Source: Streptomyces albus subsp. albus (GTDB taxonomy: Bacteria; Actinomycetota; Actinomycetes; Streptomycetales; Streptomycetaceae). Taken from it: a stretch of DNA of 49,401 bases. The notes under the pieces were generated by a model. The model was not told where the DNA came from. It saw only the letters and a program-made list of their open reading frames with translations, and ran no database searches. The stretch covers positions 1-49,401 of the forward strand of contig NZ_JOID01000036.1 in the NCBI RefSeq assembly GCF_000719865.1, given 5' to 3'. Made by a program: the position numbers and the translations under genes. This document shows, piece after piece, positions 35,827 through 43,672 of the stretch; within the stretch, counting starts at the first letter, position 1, and each line of letters starts with the position of its first letter.

Positions 35827-35859
35827 CATGGGTGCTCACCGCGCCATCGCGGGCCTCGG

Positions 35860-36546
35860 TCAGCCGCCCAGCGCGCCGCCCGCGCCACTGGGCGGTTCGG
35901 AGACCATGGAGTCCGACTCCAGGTGGATCACGCCGTAGTCATAGGCGTGCCGGCGGTAGACCACGCTGGGCTGCTTCGTCTCGGAGTCGATGAACAGGTA
36001 GAAGTCGTGCCCGACCAGCTCCATCTCGTAGAGCGCCTGGTCCAGGCTCATCGGAGCGGCGGTGTGGGTCTTCTCGCGGACCACGAGCGGCCCGTCGCCC
36101 TGCACCTCCAGGGACCCGATCCGCTTGGTGGTGACGGTCTCCTCGGGCGGGGACGTCACGGCGGTGCCGCCGTTCAGGTGCTCGGCGAGCGGCGCGGTGG
36201 CCTCGGCGACGCTGGTCGGCGTGCGGCCGGGGCCCCGGTGGACACGGCGCTTGTCGCCCCGCTTGCGCAGCTGGGCGTCGAGCCGCGCCGTGGCCGCGTC
36301 CAGCGCTGCGTATGGGTCGGCGGCGGCGGCCTCCGCCCTGATCACCGGTCCGCGGGTCCGGAGGGTGATCTCCACTCGGTCGGAGCGGTTGGCCTGCCGC
36401 GGGTTGTGCTCCTTGGACACCTCGACGTCGAGGCTGATCACCTTGCCGTCGAGCCTCTGGATCTTGTCCAGCTTCAGCTTCTCGGCCACGTGCTTGCGGA
36501 AGCGCTCGGGTACCTCGGTCTTGCGGCCCTTGACGACGATGTCCAC
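35860..36546 (-). CDS. hpf: Ribosome hibernation promoting factor, long form
   Basis: Ribosome-binding protein of 228 residues that inactivates and dimerises 70S ribosomes into 100S particles in dormancy or stress. The N-terminal S30AE domain (1-105) has VVKGRKTEVPERFRKHVAEK, RVEITLRTRGPVIRAEAAA and DPYAALDAATARLDAQLRK; a flexible linker (106-165) leads to the C-terminal dimerisation domain (166-212: SLDQALYEMELVGHDFYLFI, VVYRRHAYDYGVIHL). GTG at 36546 is chosen because the S30AE fold starts there and ACGGAG lies 7 nt ahead. An in-frame GTG near 36690 follows a strong GGGAGGAGGAG but would add about 48 Arg/Gly/Pro-rich residues; this remains open. A hairpin at 36566-36581 precedes the Shine-Dalgarno. 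Confidence 0.95.
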   Translation of the reverse strand: MDIVVKGRKTEVPERFRKHVAEKLKLDKIQRLDGKVISLDVEVSKEHNPRQANRSDRVEITLRTRGPVIRAEAAAADPYAALDAATARLDAQLRKRGDKRRVHRGPGRTPTSVAEATAPLAEHLNGGTAVTSPPEETVTTKRIGSLEVQGDGPLVVREKTHTAAPMSLDQALYEMELVGHDFYLFIDSETKQPSVVYRRHAYDYGVIHLESDSMVSEPPSGAGGALGG

Positions 36547-36961
36547 GCAGAACTCCGTTCCGGGTCGCCCCGCTCGGGGCGGAGCGCATCCCTCTTGCCC
36601 TCGGTCCGGACGGCCGCCCCGGGACGGGGCCCGTCCGGCACTGCGTCTGCCGCACCACCACGACGCGGAGCCGGGCGCTGCGGCTTTCACCTCCTCCTCC
36701 CCAGCCGACAAGATCAACACCCCATCGGCTCCCGGGTCGGCGGTCGTGCTCTGACTCGCACCTGTCCTCGCCGAGTCACACCAAAACCCGCCAGAAGTGG
36801 CATAAATCCCGCCACCTCTCAGAACTGAACATAACTCGCCCGAACGGGGGATGGCACCCCCTGGCGGCCTCCGTCTCTTCCCGGTGTGCCGTTCCTCTCG
36901 TGCCCGGGTCACCCTCTCTCACCTGTAACGACGCGCGCCCGGCGTCGGTTCCGGTCCGGCG
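36547..36961 (-). promoter_or_regulatory. Long upstream region of hpf
   Basis: About 415 bp upstream of hpf with several structures on the minus strand. The direct repeat TGGCGGG(A/T)TTT occurs at 36804-36814 and 36783-36793, exactly 21 bp apart. The inverted repeat TGACTCG-N13-CGAGTCA lies at 36752-36778. A strong GGGAGGAGGAG precedes an in-frame GTG near 36690. The hairpin CGCCCC-GCTC-GGGGCG at 36566-36581 sits just before the ribosome binding site. The stretch 36775-36840 is AT-richer than its surroundings and is the likely promoter. No known sigma-factor consensus was recognised. Confidence 0.45.
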
Positions 36962-37660
36962 TCACGGGCCCGGGCGCGGCGCGAAGGCGCTGGGCGGCGC
37001 CGCGACCACCGCCGCACCGATCACCTTCCCGCCCGCCGAACGGACCGAACGTGCGGATTCCGCCAGCGACGCCCCCGTGGTCATCAGGTCGTCCACCAGA
37101 ACCACCGGAGCGGACCGGACCAGCTCCTCCGCCCGCCCGGCCACCTCCAGAGCCCCCGCGAGATTGGCGGCCCGGGCCCGCGCCGGCAGCCCGGACTGAT
37201 CGGCCACCAACCGCCGCTGCCGCAGCGCGGGCAGCACCCGGACCGGCCGCCCCGCTCGCCGCAGCAGCGCGGCGGCCGCGAGCGCGATACGGCGGGTGGG
37301 GTCGTGGCCGCGGCGCGCCACCGACCGGCGCGCCGACGGCACCGGCACCAGCAGCCACGGCTCCCGCCCGGGGACCCGCGACGGGACGGCTCCGGCGAGC
37401 GCGGCGCCGAGCGGCCCGGCGAGTGACAGCGCACCCCGCTCCTTGTGGGCGAGCAGCACGGACCGCACCTCGCCCCCGTACGGCGCGGCGGCCCGCACCG
37501 GCGGCAGCCCAGCGGGCGACGGCACCGGCCGCACCGAGGCCGCGAGCCGCCCCGTCAGCGCCGCGTGACACCCGCCGCACAGCGCGGTGCCCGGCCGGCC
37601 GCACCCCGCGCAGTCGGCCGGCAGCACCAGCTCCGTGATCTCCCGCCACCACTCCCGCAC
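36962..37660 (-). CDS. comF: ComF-family phosphoribosyltransferase-like protein
   Basis: Cytoplasmic protein of 232 residues. The N-terminus has a zinc-ribbon-like pair of CxxC motifs (CAGC and CGGC), followed by KERGALSLAGPLGAALAG and VPVPSARRSVARRGHDPTRR. The PRPP-binding loop is VVLVDDLMTTGASL, as in type I phosphoribosyltransferases. ComF proteins of B. subtilis and Haemophilus help to take DNA into the cell; in streptomycetes the role is unknown. GTG at 37660 lacks a strong Shine-Dalgarno. It lies downstream of lpqB in the same direction after 130 bp, and this neighbourhood (comF beside lpqB-mtrB-mtrA) is conserved in mycobacteria. Confidence 0.9.
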   Translation of the reverse strand: MREWWREITELVLPADCAGCGRPGTALCGGCHAALTGRLAASVRPVPSPAGLPPVRAAAPYGGEVRSVLLAHKERGALSLAGPLGAALAGAVPSRVPGREPWLLVPVPSARRSVARRGHDPTRRIALAAAALLRRAGRPVRVLPALRQRRLVADQSGLPARARAANLAGALEVAGRAEELVRSAPVVLVDDLMTTGASLAESARSVRSAGGKVIGAAVVAAPPSAFAPRPGP

Positions 37661-37701
37661 GGCTGTGACTCTGCCCCGCCCTCCGACGGCTCCGCCACCC
37701 C

Positions 37702-37734
37702 TGTGGACAACCAGGACACCCTGCCTGTGGACAA
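37702..37734 (-). promoter_or_regulatory. Two perfect DnaA-box sequences between lpqB and comF
   Basis: TGTGGACAA at 37702-37710 and 37726-37734 is the complement of TTGTCCACA, the preferred DnaA box of Streptomyces. The copies are in the same orientation, 24 bp apart, within a repeated 12-bp CTGTGGACAACC. They lie 42-66 bp upstream of the comF start and just after the lpqB stop. DnaA binding here would affect comF expression or titrate DnaA; not proven. Confidence 0.55.
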
Positions 37735-37790
37735 CCCCGGAACACCCGGAGCGGACCGGGAAGAGGGACGCCGCGGACCGTCCCGCGCCG

Positions 37791-39644
37791 CTACCCCGGA
37801 TAGACCGGCTCCGAGCCCTTCTCGGTCACCAGCTGCCAGTTGGCCCCCATCGGGGGCAGCCGGACGATCCCGTCCTCGGAGTCGGCGAGCAGCGGCTTGT
37901 CCTCGTCCTCCGAGGCCGCCACCGCCGTCACGCCGTTGGCACCCGGGAGGGGCGGCGTGTTCACCGCCGAGCCGTCCGTCCGCACGTACTGCAGCTGCTG
38001 CACACCGGAGGCACGGCCCACGACGACCAGCCGGCTCACGCCCGCCCAGGACGCCGACTCCACATGCTCCAGCGTCGGCGTCACGGGACGCAGGTCGTTC
38101 ACCGACAGCGGCGGCTTCCCCGGACCGCCGCCCGTCCGTTCGATCCGGCCCAGCTCCAGGGAAGTCCGCTCACCGCGCTTCACGACCAGCGCGATCCGCA
38201 CGCCGTCCGAAGCGACCCGGAGCGACTCGATCCGCCCGTCCCCCAGGGAGGGGACCACGATCTCCCGCGGTTCCTCCGTCCCCCGGGCCAGATACAGCAG
38301 GCGCGGGCCTTCCGGATCCCGGTCCGCGATCCACAGATTGCCGCTCCCGTCCCAGCTGGGCCGGGACAGCCCGTCCTCCGCCCGTCCGGCTCTGCTGCGC
38401 AGCAGCACCTCACCGGGCTCGGCCCCCGTCTCGATCGGCGCCAGGTACAGCGAGCGCCCGTCCTGCGAGACACCCGCCGCCAGCCGTTCACTGCGGGCCA
38501 CCGCGACCGACCTCAGGGCCACCTGCCCGTCACCGAAGGGGCCGGCGACCAGCGACGGCACCTCGCCGCCGGGTGGCAGGCTCGCCAGCCGGTCGCGGGC
38601 GTCGAGGAAGTACTGGCGTTCGGACGGCTCCCGCAGCCCCGCCGGGGCGTACGCGTCCGCCTGGCCGCGATTGACCACGCACAGCCGCGCCCCCTTGGGG
38701 TCGGCCAGGTCCACCTGGCTGACCTGGGCCGACGCCAGATCCTGCACGGCGAAGAGGAGCTGCGCGGCCATCTGGTTGCACTGCACCGGACCCACCCGCG
38801 CGCCGCGGTCGTTGAGCCGGACCCTCAGCCCGTTGGAGTCGTCCAGGGAGAGCGTTTCGTCGGCCAGTCGCGTCCCCGCGGGGAACTTCGACTCGACGAC
38901 CGGATCGAGCCAGCTGCTGGGCCCCTCGAGCAGCGCCTTGACGGTCGACGTGACCAGATCCTCGCGTTTGCCGATGCGCTTGCGCAGATAGACGGGGTCC
39001 GCGACCAGCACGTCCCCACCGGTCCCGCTGTCCTCACGGGAGCCGGGCACCGCGAAGTAGTACTTGTTGACGGGACGGTAGATCCGTTCGAAGTCGGAAC
39101 GGCCGAGCACCAGACCCTGCGGCGGCTGGTCGATCCGCCACTCGCCGCCCACCTTCGCCAGCCGCACCCGCGTCTCGTACGGGCCCTCCTCCGGCCGGTA
39201 GGCCTGGTCCTGGTCGACGACGGCGATCTGGTCACCGCTCAGGACCGCCACGACGGAATCGTCCTGCCGGTCGCCGGCCCGGGGGTCCATGCGGGGCACG
39301 GGCCCGTCGGCGAGCACCGTCGTCACCGAGAAGGGACGCCAGCGCCGGGACGCCTCCTTGGTCAGATACTGCCGAGCCGTGCGGAAATCCGCCTCGTCGC
39401 TGGTCGTCGCCTCCAGGAAGCCCCGCACGATGTCGGCCGGCAGCTCACCCTTCCGCGGCGGCACCCCGAACACCCGTACCTGGGCGTCGGCGTCGGCCCG
39501 CTGGGACACGTCCACCCGGCGCACCCCGCCGCTCTCCGGCATCGACGCGCAGCCGGCCATGAGGGCCCCGCAGAGGACCAGCGCACTGGTGCGCACCGGG
39601 CCCCCGGGGCTCTTCCGTCCGTACCGGCGCTGGTCAGGCCTCAC
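37791..39644 (-). CDS. lpqB: Lipoprotein LpqB, MtrAB accessory protein
   Basis: Extracytoplasmic lipoprotein of 617 residues. The signal peptide ends in the lipobox LMAGC, so the mature protein is lipid-anchored. The family order is visible: an N-terminal domain (ELPADIVRGFLEATTSDEADF, YLTKEASRRW), a GerMN-like domain (LRVRLNDRGARVGPVQCNQM, AAQLLFAVQDLASAQVSQVD) and a C-terminal beta-propeller-like half. LpqB interacts with the sensor of MtrB and tunes MtrA phosphorylation in mycobacteria; the same is expected here. GTG at 39644 has GGGAGGA 9 nt ahead and overlaps the mtrB stop by 11 bp, so it is translated in coupling with mtrB. Confidence 0.95.
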   Translation of the reverse strand: MRPDQRRYGRKSPGGPVRTSALVLCGALMAGCASMPESGGVRRVDVSQRADADAQVRVFGVPPRKGELPADIVRGFLEATTSDEADFRTARQYLTKEASRRWRPFSVTTVLADGPVPRMDPRAGDRQDDSVVAVLSGDQIAVVDQDQAYRPEEGPYETRVRLAKVGGEWRIDQPPQGLVLGRSDFERIYRPVNKYYFAVPGSREDSGTGGDVLVADPVYLRKRIGKREDLVTSTVKALLEGPSSWLDPVVESKFPAGTRLADETLSLDDSNGLRVRLNDRGARVGPVQCNQMAAQLLFAVQDLASAQVSQVDLADPKGARLCVVNRGQADAYAPAGLREPSERQYFLDARDRLASLPPGGEVPSLVAGPFGDGQVALRSVAVARSERLAAGVSQDGRSLYLAPIETGAEPGEVLLRSRAGRAEDGLSRPSWDGSGNLWIADRDPEGPRLLYLARGTEEPREIVVPSLGDGRIESLRVASDGVRIALVVKRGERTSLELGRIERTGGGPGKPPLSVNDLRPVTPTLEHVESASWAGVSRLVVVGRASGVQQLQYVRTDGSAVNTPPLPGANGVTAVAASEDEDKPLLADSEDGIVRLPPMGANWQLVTEKGSEPVYPG

Positions 39645-41643
39645 CCGGTCCGTCCTCCCGATCGTCGTCGTCCCGGCCCCGCCGCGTGGCGCCGGTGCCG
39701 GCCCCCCGCCGCGCCGCGGGCCGGCCGCTCTCACCCCGCGCCACCACCCGGGTGCCGCTGCCCGGAAGCGCCGCCGGGTCCGCCACCGCGGGCGCGGGCC
39801 GCGGCGAGGGCGGCGCTCCGGGGGCGGCGCGGTCCGCTCCCCGCTCCGCCGGGCCGCTTGTCTGCGCCTGCTCCCGGTTGCGCCGGGAGTCCTCCGGCTC
39901 CAGCGGGATGGGCGAGCCGCGGAGTGTGCCGTCGGCCGTCCGCGGAAGCGTCAGCCGGAACTGTGAGCCGCCGCCCGGTTCGCCCCACGCCTGCAGCCAG
40001 CCTCCGTGCAGGCGCGCGTCCTCCACGGCGATCGACAGGCCCAGTCCCGTTCCGCCGGTCGTCCGGGCACGGGCCGGATCGGCCCGCCAGAAGCGGTTGA
40101 AGACCCGGGTCGCCTCGCCCGGCTTGAGCCCGACGCCGTAGTCCCGTACGGCCACGGCCACGGCGCCGCCCGCGGCCGCCAGCCGCACCACCACATCGCG
40201 CCCCTCGCCGTGCTCCACGGCGTTGACCACGAGGTTGCGCAGCACCCGCTCGATCCGCCGCGGATCGGCCTCGGCGATCACCGGCTGCTCCGCCCCGCGC
40301 ACGACGATGCGGCTGCCCTTGTTCTCGGCGAGCGGCTCGGCACCCTCGATCACCTGGCCGACCACGGTCCGCAGGTCGATCGGCTCGGCCTCCAGGGCCG
40401 CCGCCCCGGCGTCGAACCGGCTGATCTCCAGAAGATCCGCCAGCAGGGACTCGAAGCGGTCCACCTGTCCGCGGAGGAGTTCCGCGGACCGCGCGGTCAC
40501 CGGGTCGAAGTCGTCCCGCGCGTCATGAATGACCTCTGCGGCCATCCGTACGGTCGTCAGCGGGGTGCGCAGCTCGTGCGAGACGTCGGAGACGAAGCGC
40601 CGCTGCATCCGCGAGAGCTCCTCCAGTTGCTGGATCTTGTGCTGGAGGTTCTGCGCCATCTTGTTGAAGGACTCGCCGAGCCGCGCGATGTCGTCCTCGC
40701 CGGTGACCTTCATCCGCTCCTGGAGCAGACCGGCCGCGAGCCGCTCGGAGATCCCCGCCGCCATCCGCACCGGAGTCACGACCTGCCGCACCACCACCCA
40801 GGCGATGGCGCCGAGCAGCACGACGACGAACACCCCCGCGGTCGCCAGAGTCGTCTTGACCAGGCTCAGCGACTTCTCCTCCTGCGTGAACGGGAAGAGG
40901 TAGTAGAGCTGGTACGGATTGCCGTTGACGTCGTTGAGCTGCTTGCCGATCGCCAGCGCGGGCTCCCCGGCCCCGGAACTCCGGACGATGCGGGTGTGCT
41001 GCATGTACGTGCCGGGCTCGGCGTCGAGGGAGTCCCGCAGCGCCTGCGGCACGCTCTGCTCGGGCTGCACATCACCGGAGGACCGCGGCGCACGGGTACC
41101 GGAACTGTCGTCCACGAAGGGCTGTTCGGTGTCCGAGCTGAGCGCCACCACGGAATAGACGCCCTGGCCGCCGCTGGCGAGCTGCTGCACCAGATCGGTC
41201 AGCCAGACACCGGAGTTGAGCTGGGCCCGGCTGCCCGCGGTGGCACCGGGCTCACCGCGGGCGTCCGCGTCGGCCTGATCCTGGGCCACCTTGAAGCCAC
41301 CGGCCGCCTGGGACTGCGCGGCACTGGTCTTGGCGTCCTGGAGTCCGTTGCGCACCTGCCCGATCACCACGACGCCGAGCAGCAGCACCACACCGAGCGA
41401 CATCAGCAGCGTGCTCGCGACCACCCGCAGCTGGATGTTGCGCCGCCACAGCCGGAGCGCCGCCAGGAGCGGACGCCGCACCCAGCGCAGCACCATCCGC
41501 AGCAGCGGGTTGACGGGACCGCCCGGGGCCCCGTCCTGCAACAGCCCGCCGCCCTGCCGGAGGCGGTCGTACAGCGAGATCCTGCCCACCGGATCGACGG
41601 GCCGCCCCTCGTTGCGCTCCGGAGCAGCACCGTGCCCGGCCAT
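39634..41643 (-). CDS. mtrB: Sensor histidine kinase MtrB
   Basis: Membrane sensor kinase of 669 residues that phosphorylates MtrA. TM1 lies near 70-96 and TM2 near 264-287, with an external sensor loop of about 165 residues between them. HAMP follows (PVRMAAGISERLAAGLLQER), then the HisKA domain with the phospho-accepting His356 in VSDVSHELRTPL, and the ATPase domain: N box LRNLVVNAVEHG, G1 VRDYGVGL, and GGTGLGLSIAVEDARLHGG. The tail of about 90 residues is Pro/Arg-rich. ATG at 41643 is used since it follows ACCAGG and overlaps the mtrA stop; GTG at 41673 inside mtrA is an alternative. It is in an operon with mtrA and lpqB. Confidence 0.96.
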   Translation of the reverse strand: MAGHGAAPERNEGRPVDPVGRISLYDRLRQGGGLLQDGAPGGPVNPLLRMVLRWVRRPLLAALRLWRRNIQLRVVASTLLMSLGVVLLLGVVVIGQVRNGLQDAKTSAAQSQAAGGFKVAQDQADADARGEPGATAGSRAQLNSGVWLTDLVQQLASGGQGVYSVVALSSDTEQPFVDDSSGTRAPRSSGDVQPEQSVPQALRDSLDAEPGTYMQHTRIVRSSGAGEPALAIGKQLNDVNGNPYQLYYLFPFTQEEKSLSLVKTTLATAGVFVVVLLGAIAWVVVRQVVTPVRMAAGISERLAAGLLQERMKVTGEDDIARLGESFNKMAQNLQHKIQQLEELSRMQRRFVSDVSHELRTPLTTVRMAAEVIHDARDDFDPVTARSAELLRGQVDRFESLLADLLEISRFDAGAAALEAEPIDLRTVVGQVIEGAEPLAENKGSRIVVRGAEQPVIAEADPRRIERVLRNLVVNAVEHGEGRDVVVRLAAAGGAVAVAVRDYGVGLKPGEATRVFNRFWRADPARARTTGGTGLGLSIAVEDARLHGGWLQAWGEPGGGSQFRLTLPRTADGTLRGSPIPLEPEDSRRNREQAQTSGPAERGADRAAPGAPPSPRPAPAVADPAALPGSGTRVVARGESGRPAARRGAGTGATRRGRDDDDREDGPGEA

Positions 41644-41644
41644 G

Positions 41645-42322
41645 TCAGCCTGGTCCCGCCTTGTATCCGACACCGCGGACCGTCACCACGATCTCCGGCC
41701 GTTCCGGGTCCTTCTCCACCTTCGAACGGAGCCGCTGCACATGCACATTGACCAGCCGCGTGTCCGCCGCGTGCCGGTAGCCCCACACCTGTTCGAGCAG
41801 CACTTCCCGGGTGAAGACCTGCCACGGCTTGCGCGCCAGCGCGACCAGCAGATCGAACTCCAGCGGGGTGAGCGCGATCGACTGCCCGTCCCGCTTCACC
41901 GAGTGGCCGGCGACGTCGATCACCAGGTCGCCGATCGCGAGCTGCTCCGGCGCGGGCTCCTCGGAGCGCCGCAGCCGGGCACGGATCCGCGCCACCAGTT
42001 CCTTGGGCTTGAACGGCTTGACGATGTAGTCGTCGGCGCCGGACTCCAGCCCCACCACCACGTCGACGGTGTCGCTCTTCGCCGTCAGCATGACGATCGG
42101 CACCCCGGACTCGGCCCGGATCAGCCGGCACACCTCGATGCCGTCCCGGCCGGGCAGCATCAGATCGAGCAGCACCAGATCGGGCTTGGTCTCGCGGAAG
42201 GCGGCCAGAGCCTTGTCACCGTCCGCGACGAACGATGGTTCGAAGCCCTCGCCGCGCAGCACGATGCCGAGCATCTCTGCCAGTGCGGTGTCGTCATCGA
42301 CGACGAGAACGCGTCCCTTCAT
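41645..42322 (-). CDS. mtrA: Response regulator MtrA (OmpR family)
   Basis: DNA-binding regulator of 225 residues. The receiver domain has VVDDDTALAEML, phospho-acceptor Asp53 in LLDLMLPG and Lys102 in IVKPF. The winged-helix domain has ALTPLEFDLLVALARKPWQV, the recognition helix in RLVNVHVQRLRSKVEKDPE and the final VRGVGYKAG. In Streptomyces MtrA controls development, antibiotic and cell-cycle genes and binds many promoters, including in the mtrAB region as I recall. ATG at 42322. It follows mtnA by only 15 nt, so it may be co-transcribed with it, besides its own promoter if present. Confidence 0.97.
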   Translation of the reverse strand: MKGRVLVVDDDTALAEMLGIVLRGEGFEPSFVADGDKALAAFRETKPDLVLLDLMLPGRDGIEVCRLIRAESGVPIVMLTAKSDTVDVVVGLESGADDYIVKPFKPKELVARIRARLRRSEEPAPEQLAIGDLVIDVAGHSVKRDGQSIALTPLEFDLLVALARKPWQVFTREVLLEQVWGYRHAADTRLVNVHVQRLRSKVEKDPERPEIVVTVRGVGYKAGPG

Positions 42323-42337
42323 ACCGACATCATCCCA

Positions 42338-43486
42338 TTAGCTGATCGTGACCTGGCGTGACCTGGAGCACAGGTCCCCGATTGCGTCCCCCGTGACGGG
42401 CGATACGACACCGTGCTCGGTGACGATCGCCGTCACCAATTCCGGCGGAGTGACGTCGAAGGCCGGATTGTACGCCTGAGTCCCCAGCGGGGCCAGCGAT
42501 ATGCCCATACCCGCTTCCCGTACACCACCGGGGACTTGGGGCGGCACGACCTCCGTCACCTCGTGTCCCGGACGCTGCTCCACCTCGATCGAGGCGCCGT
42601 CCGGAGTCCCGGGATCCACCGTGGTGGTCGGCGCCACCACGATGAACGGCACATGGTGGTAGCGCGCCAGCACCGCCAGCGGATAGCTGCCGACCTTGTT
42701 GGCCACCGAACCGTCCGCCGCGATCCGGTCCGCACCGATCAGCACCGCGTCCACCTCGCCGGCCGAGAAGAGCGAGCCGGCCGCGTTGTCCGGCAGCAGC
42801 GTGTACGCCATACCGCTCCGCGCCGCCTCCCAGGCGGTCAGCCGCGAGCCCTGCAGCAGCGGACGGGTCTCGTCCACCCACAGCCGCCGCAGCTCCCCCG
42901 CGCGGTGCGCCCCGCGCACCACCGCGAGAGCCGTGCCCTCACCTCCGGAAACCAGCCTCCCGGTATTGCAGTGGGTGAGCAACCGGTAGCCACCGCCCGG
43001 CAGCAGCTCGCGCAGCAGCGCCACCCCGTGCTCGGCCATCCGCGCGCTCGCCTCCGCGTCCTGCCGGTGCAGATCCCGCGCCTCGGCGAGGGCCGCCGCG
43101 GCCGCCTCCTCCGGTCCGCCTCCCCGGCCGGCCACCCTGCGGTACGCGTCCAGCGCCCGGCGCACCCCGTAGCCGAGGTTGACGGCGGTGGGGCGGGCCC
43201 CGGAGAGCAGTCCGGCCGCCTCCTCCACGTCATAGCCGCGTACGGCGGCCAGCGCGACACCGTAGGCACCCGCGAGCCCCAGCAACGGAGCCCCCCGCAC
43301 GGCGAGGGTGCTGATCGCCTCCACCAGAGCCGGCACGTCCGTGCACACCAGCTCGGTCTCCTCGGCCGGCAGCCGGGTCTGGTCGAGCAGCACCAGCACC
43401 GGCCCCTCCGGCGGCTCGTCCCAGCGCAGGGAGGGAAGGATGGCCGGGTCACCGGCCGCCGCGATTACCGCGTTCTGATCAACCAT
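42338..43486 (-). CDS. mtnA: S-methyl-5-thioribose-1-phosphate isomerase
   Basis: Enzyme of 382 residues in methionine salvage; it converts methylthioribose-1-phosphate to methylthioribulose-1-phosphate in the cytoplasm. It shows VLVLLDQTRLPAEE, VRGAPLLGLAGAYGVALA, the catalytic cysteine region LLTHCNTGRL, VWVDETRP-like RRLWVDETRPLLQG, and the catalytic aspartate in VLIGADRIAADGSVANK. IEVEQRPGHEVTEV is typical of the family, and the C-terminal AYNPAFDVTPPELVTAIVTE closes the fold. Start ATG at 43486; CAGACT 6 nt upstream may be a -10 box for a leaderless mRNA. Stop is TAA, 15 nt before mtrA. No other methionine-salvage gene is nearby. Confidence 0.96.
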   Translation of the reverse strand: MVDQNAVIAAAGDPAILPSLRWDEPPEGPVLVLLDQTRLPAEETELVCTDVPALVEAISTLAVRGAPLLGLAGAYGVALAAVRGYDVEEAAGLLSGARPTAVNLGYGVRRALDAYRRVAGRGGGPEEAAAAALAEARDLHRQDAEASARMAEHGVALLRELLPGGGYRLLTHCNTGRLVSGGEGTALAVVRGAHRAGELRRLWVDETRPLLQGSRLTAWEAARSGMAYTLLPDNAAGSLFSAGEVDAVLIGADRIAADGSVANKVGSYPLAVLARYHHVPFIVVAPTTTVDPGTPDGASIEVEQRPGHEVTEVVPPQVPGGVREAGMGISLAPLGTQAYNPAFDVTPPELVTAIVTEHGVVSPVTGDAIGDLCSRSRQVTIS

Positions 43487-43672
43487 CCGTCCAGTCTGCC
43501 GGTGCGGCGGACAGATCAGAAGGTGCCCTCGGCTTCCGGAAGACAGGGCTCGCCCCATGCCCGACGGGCCCCATGGGACGATGGCAGCCAACCGGCCGTC
43601 ACCGCGCGCCCCGGGCCCGGCACTCGCCGGCGCAGCCGGACGGCCCGCGGACGGCACCGCGAAGGAGCGATG
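43487..43672. other. Divergent region between mtnA and the MoxR operon
   Basis: 186 bp with no gene, serving as promoter region for mtnA-mtrAB-lpqB leftwards and the membrane-protein/MoxR operon rightwards. GAAGGAG at 43661-43667 is the ribosome binding site of the rightward gene. No clear -35/-10 pair was seen for it. Confidence 0.5.
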
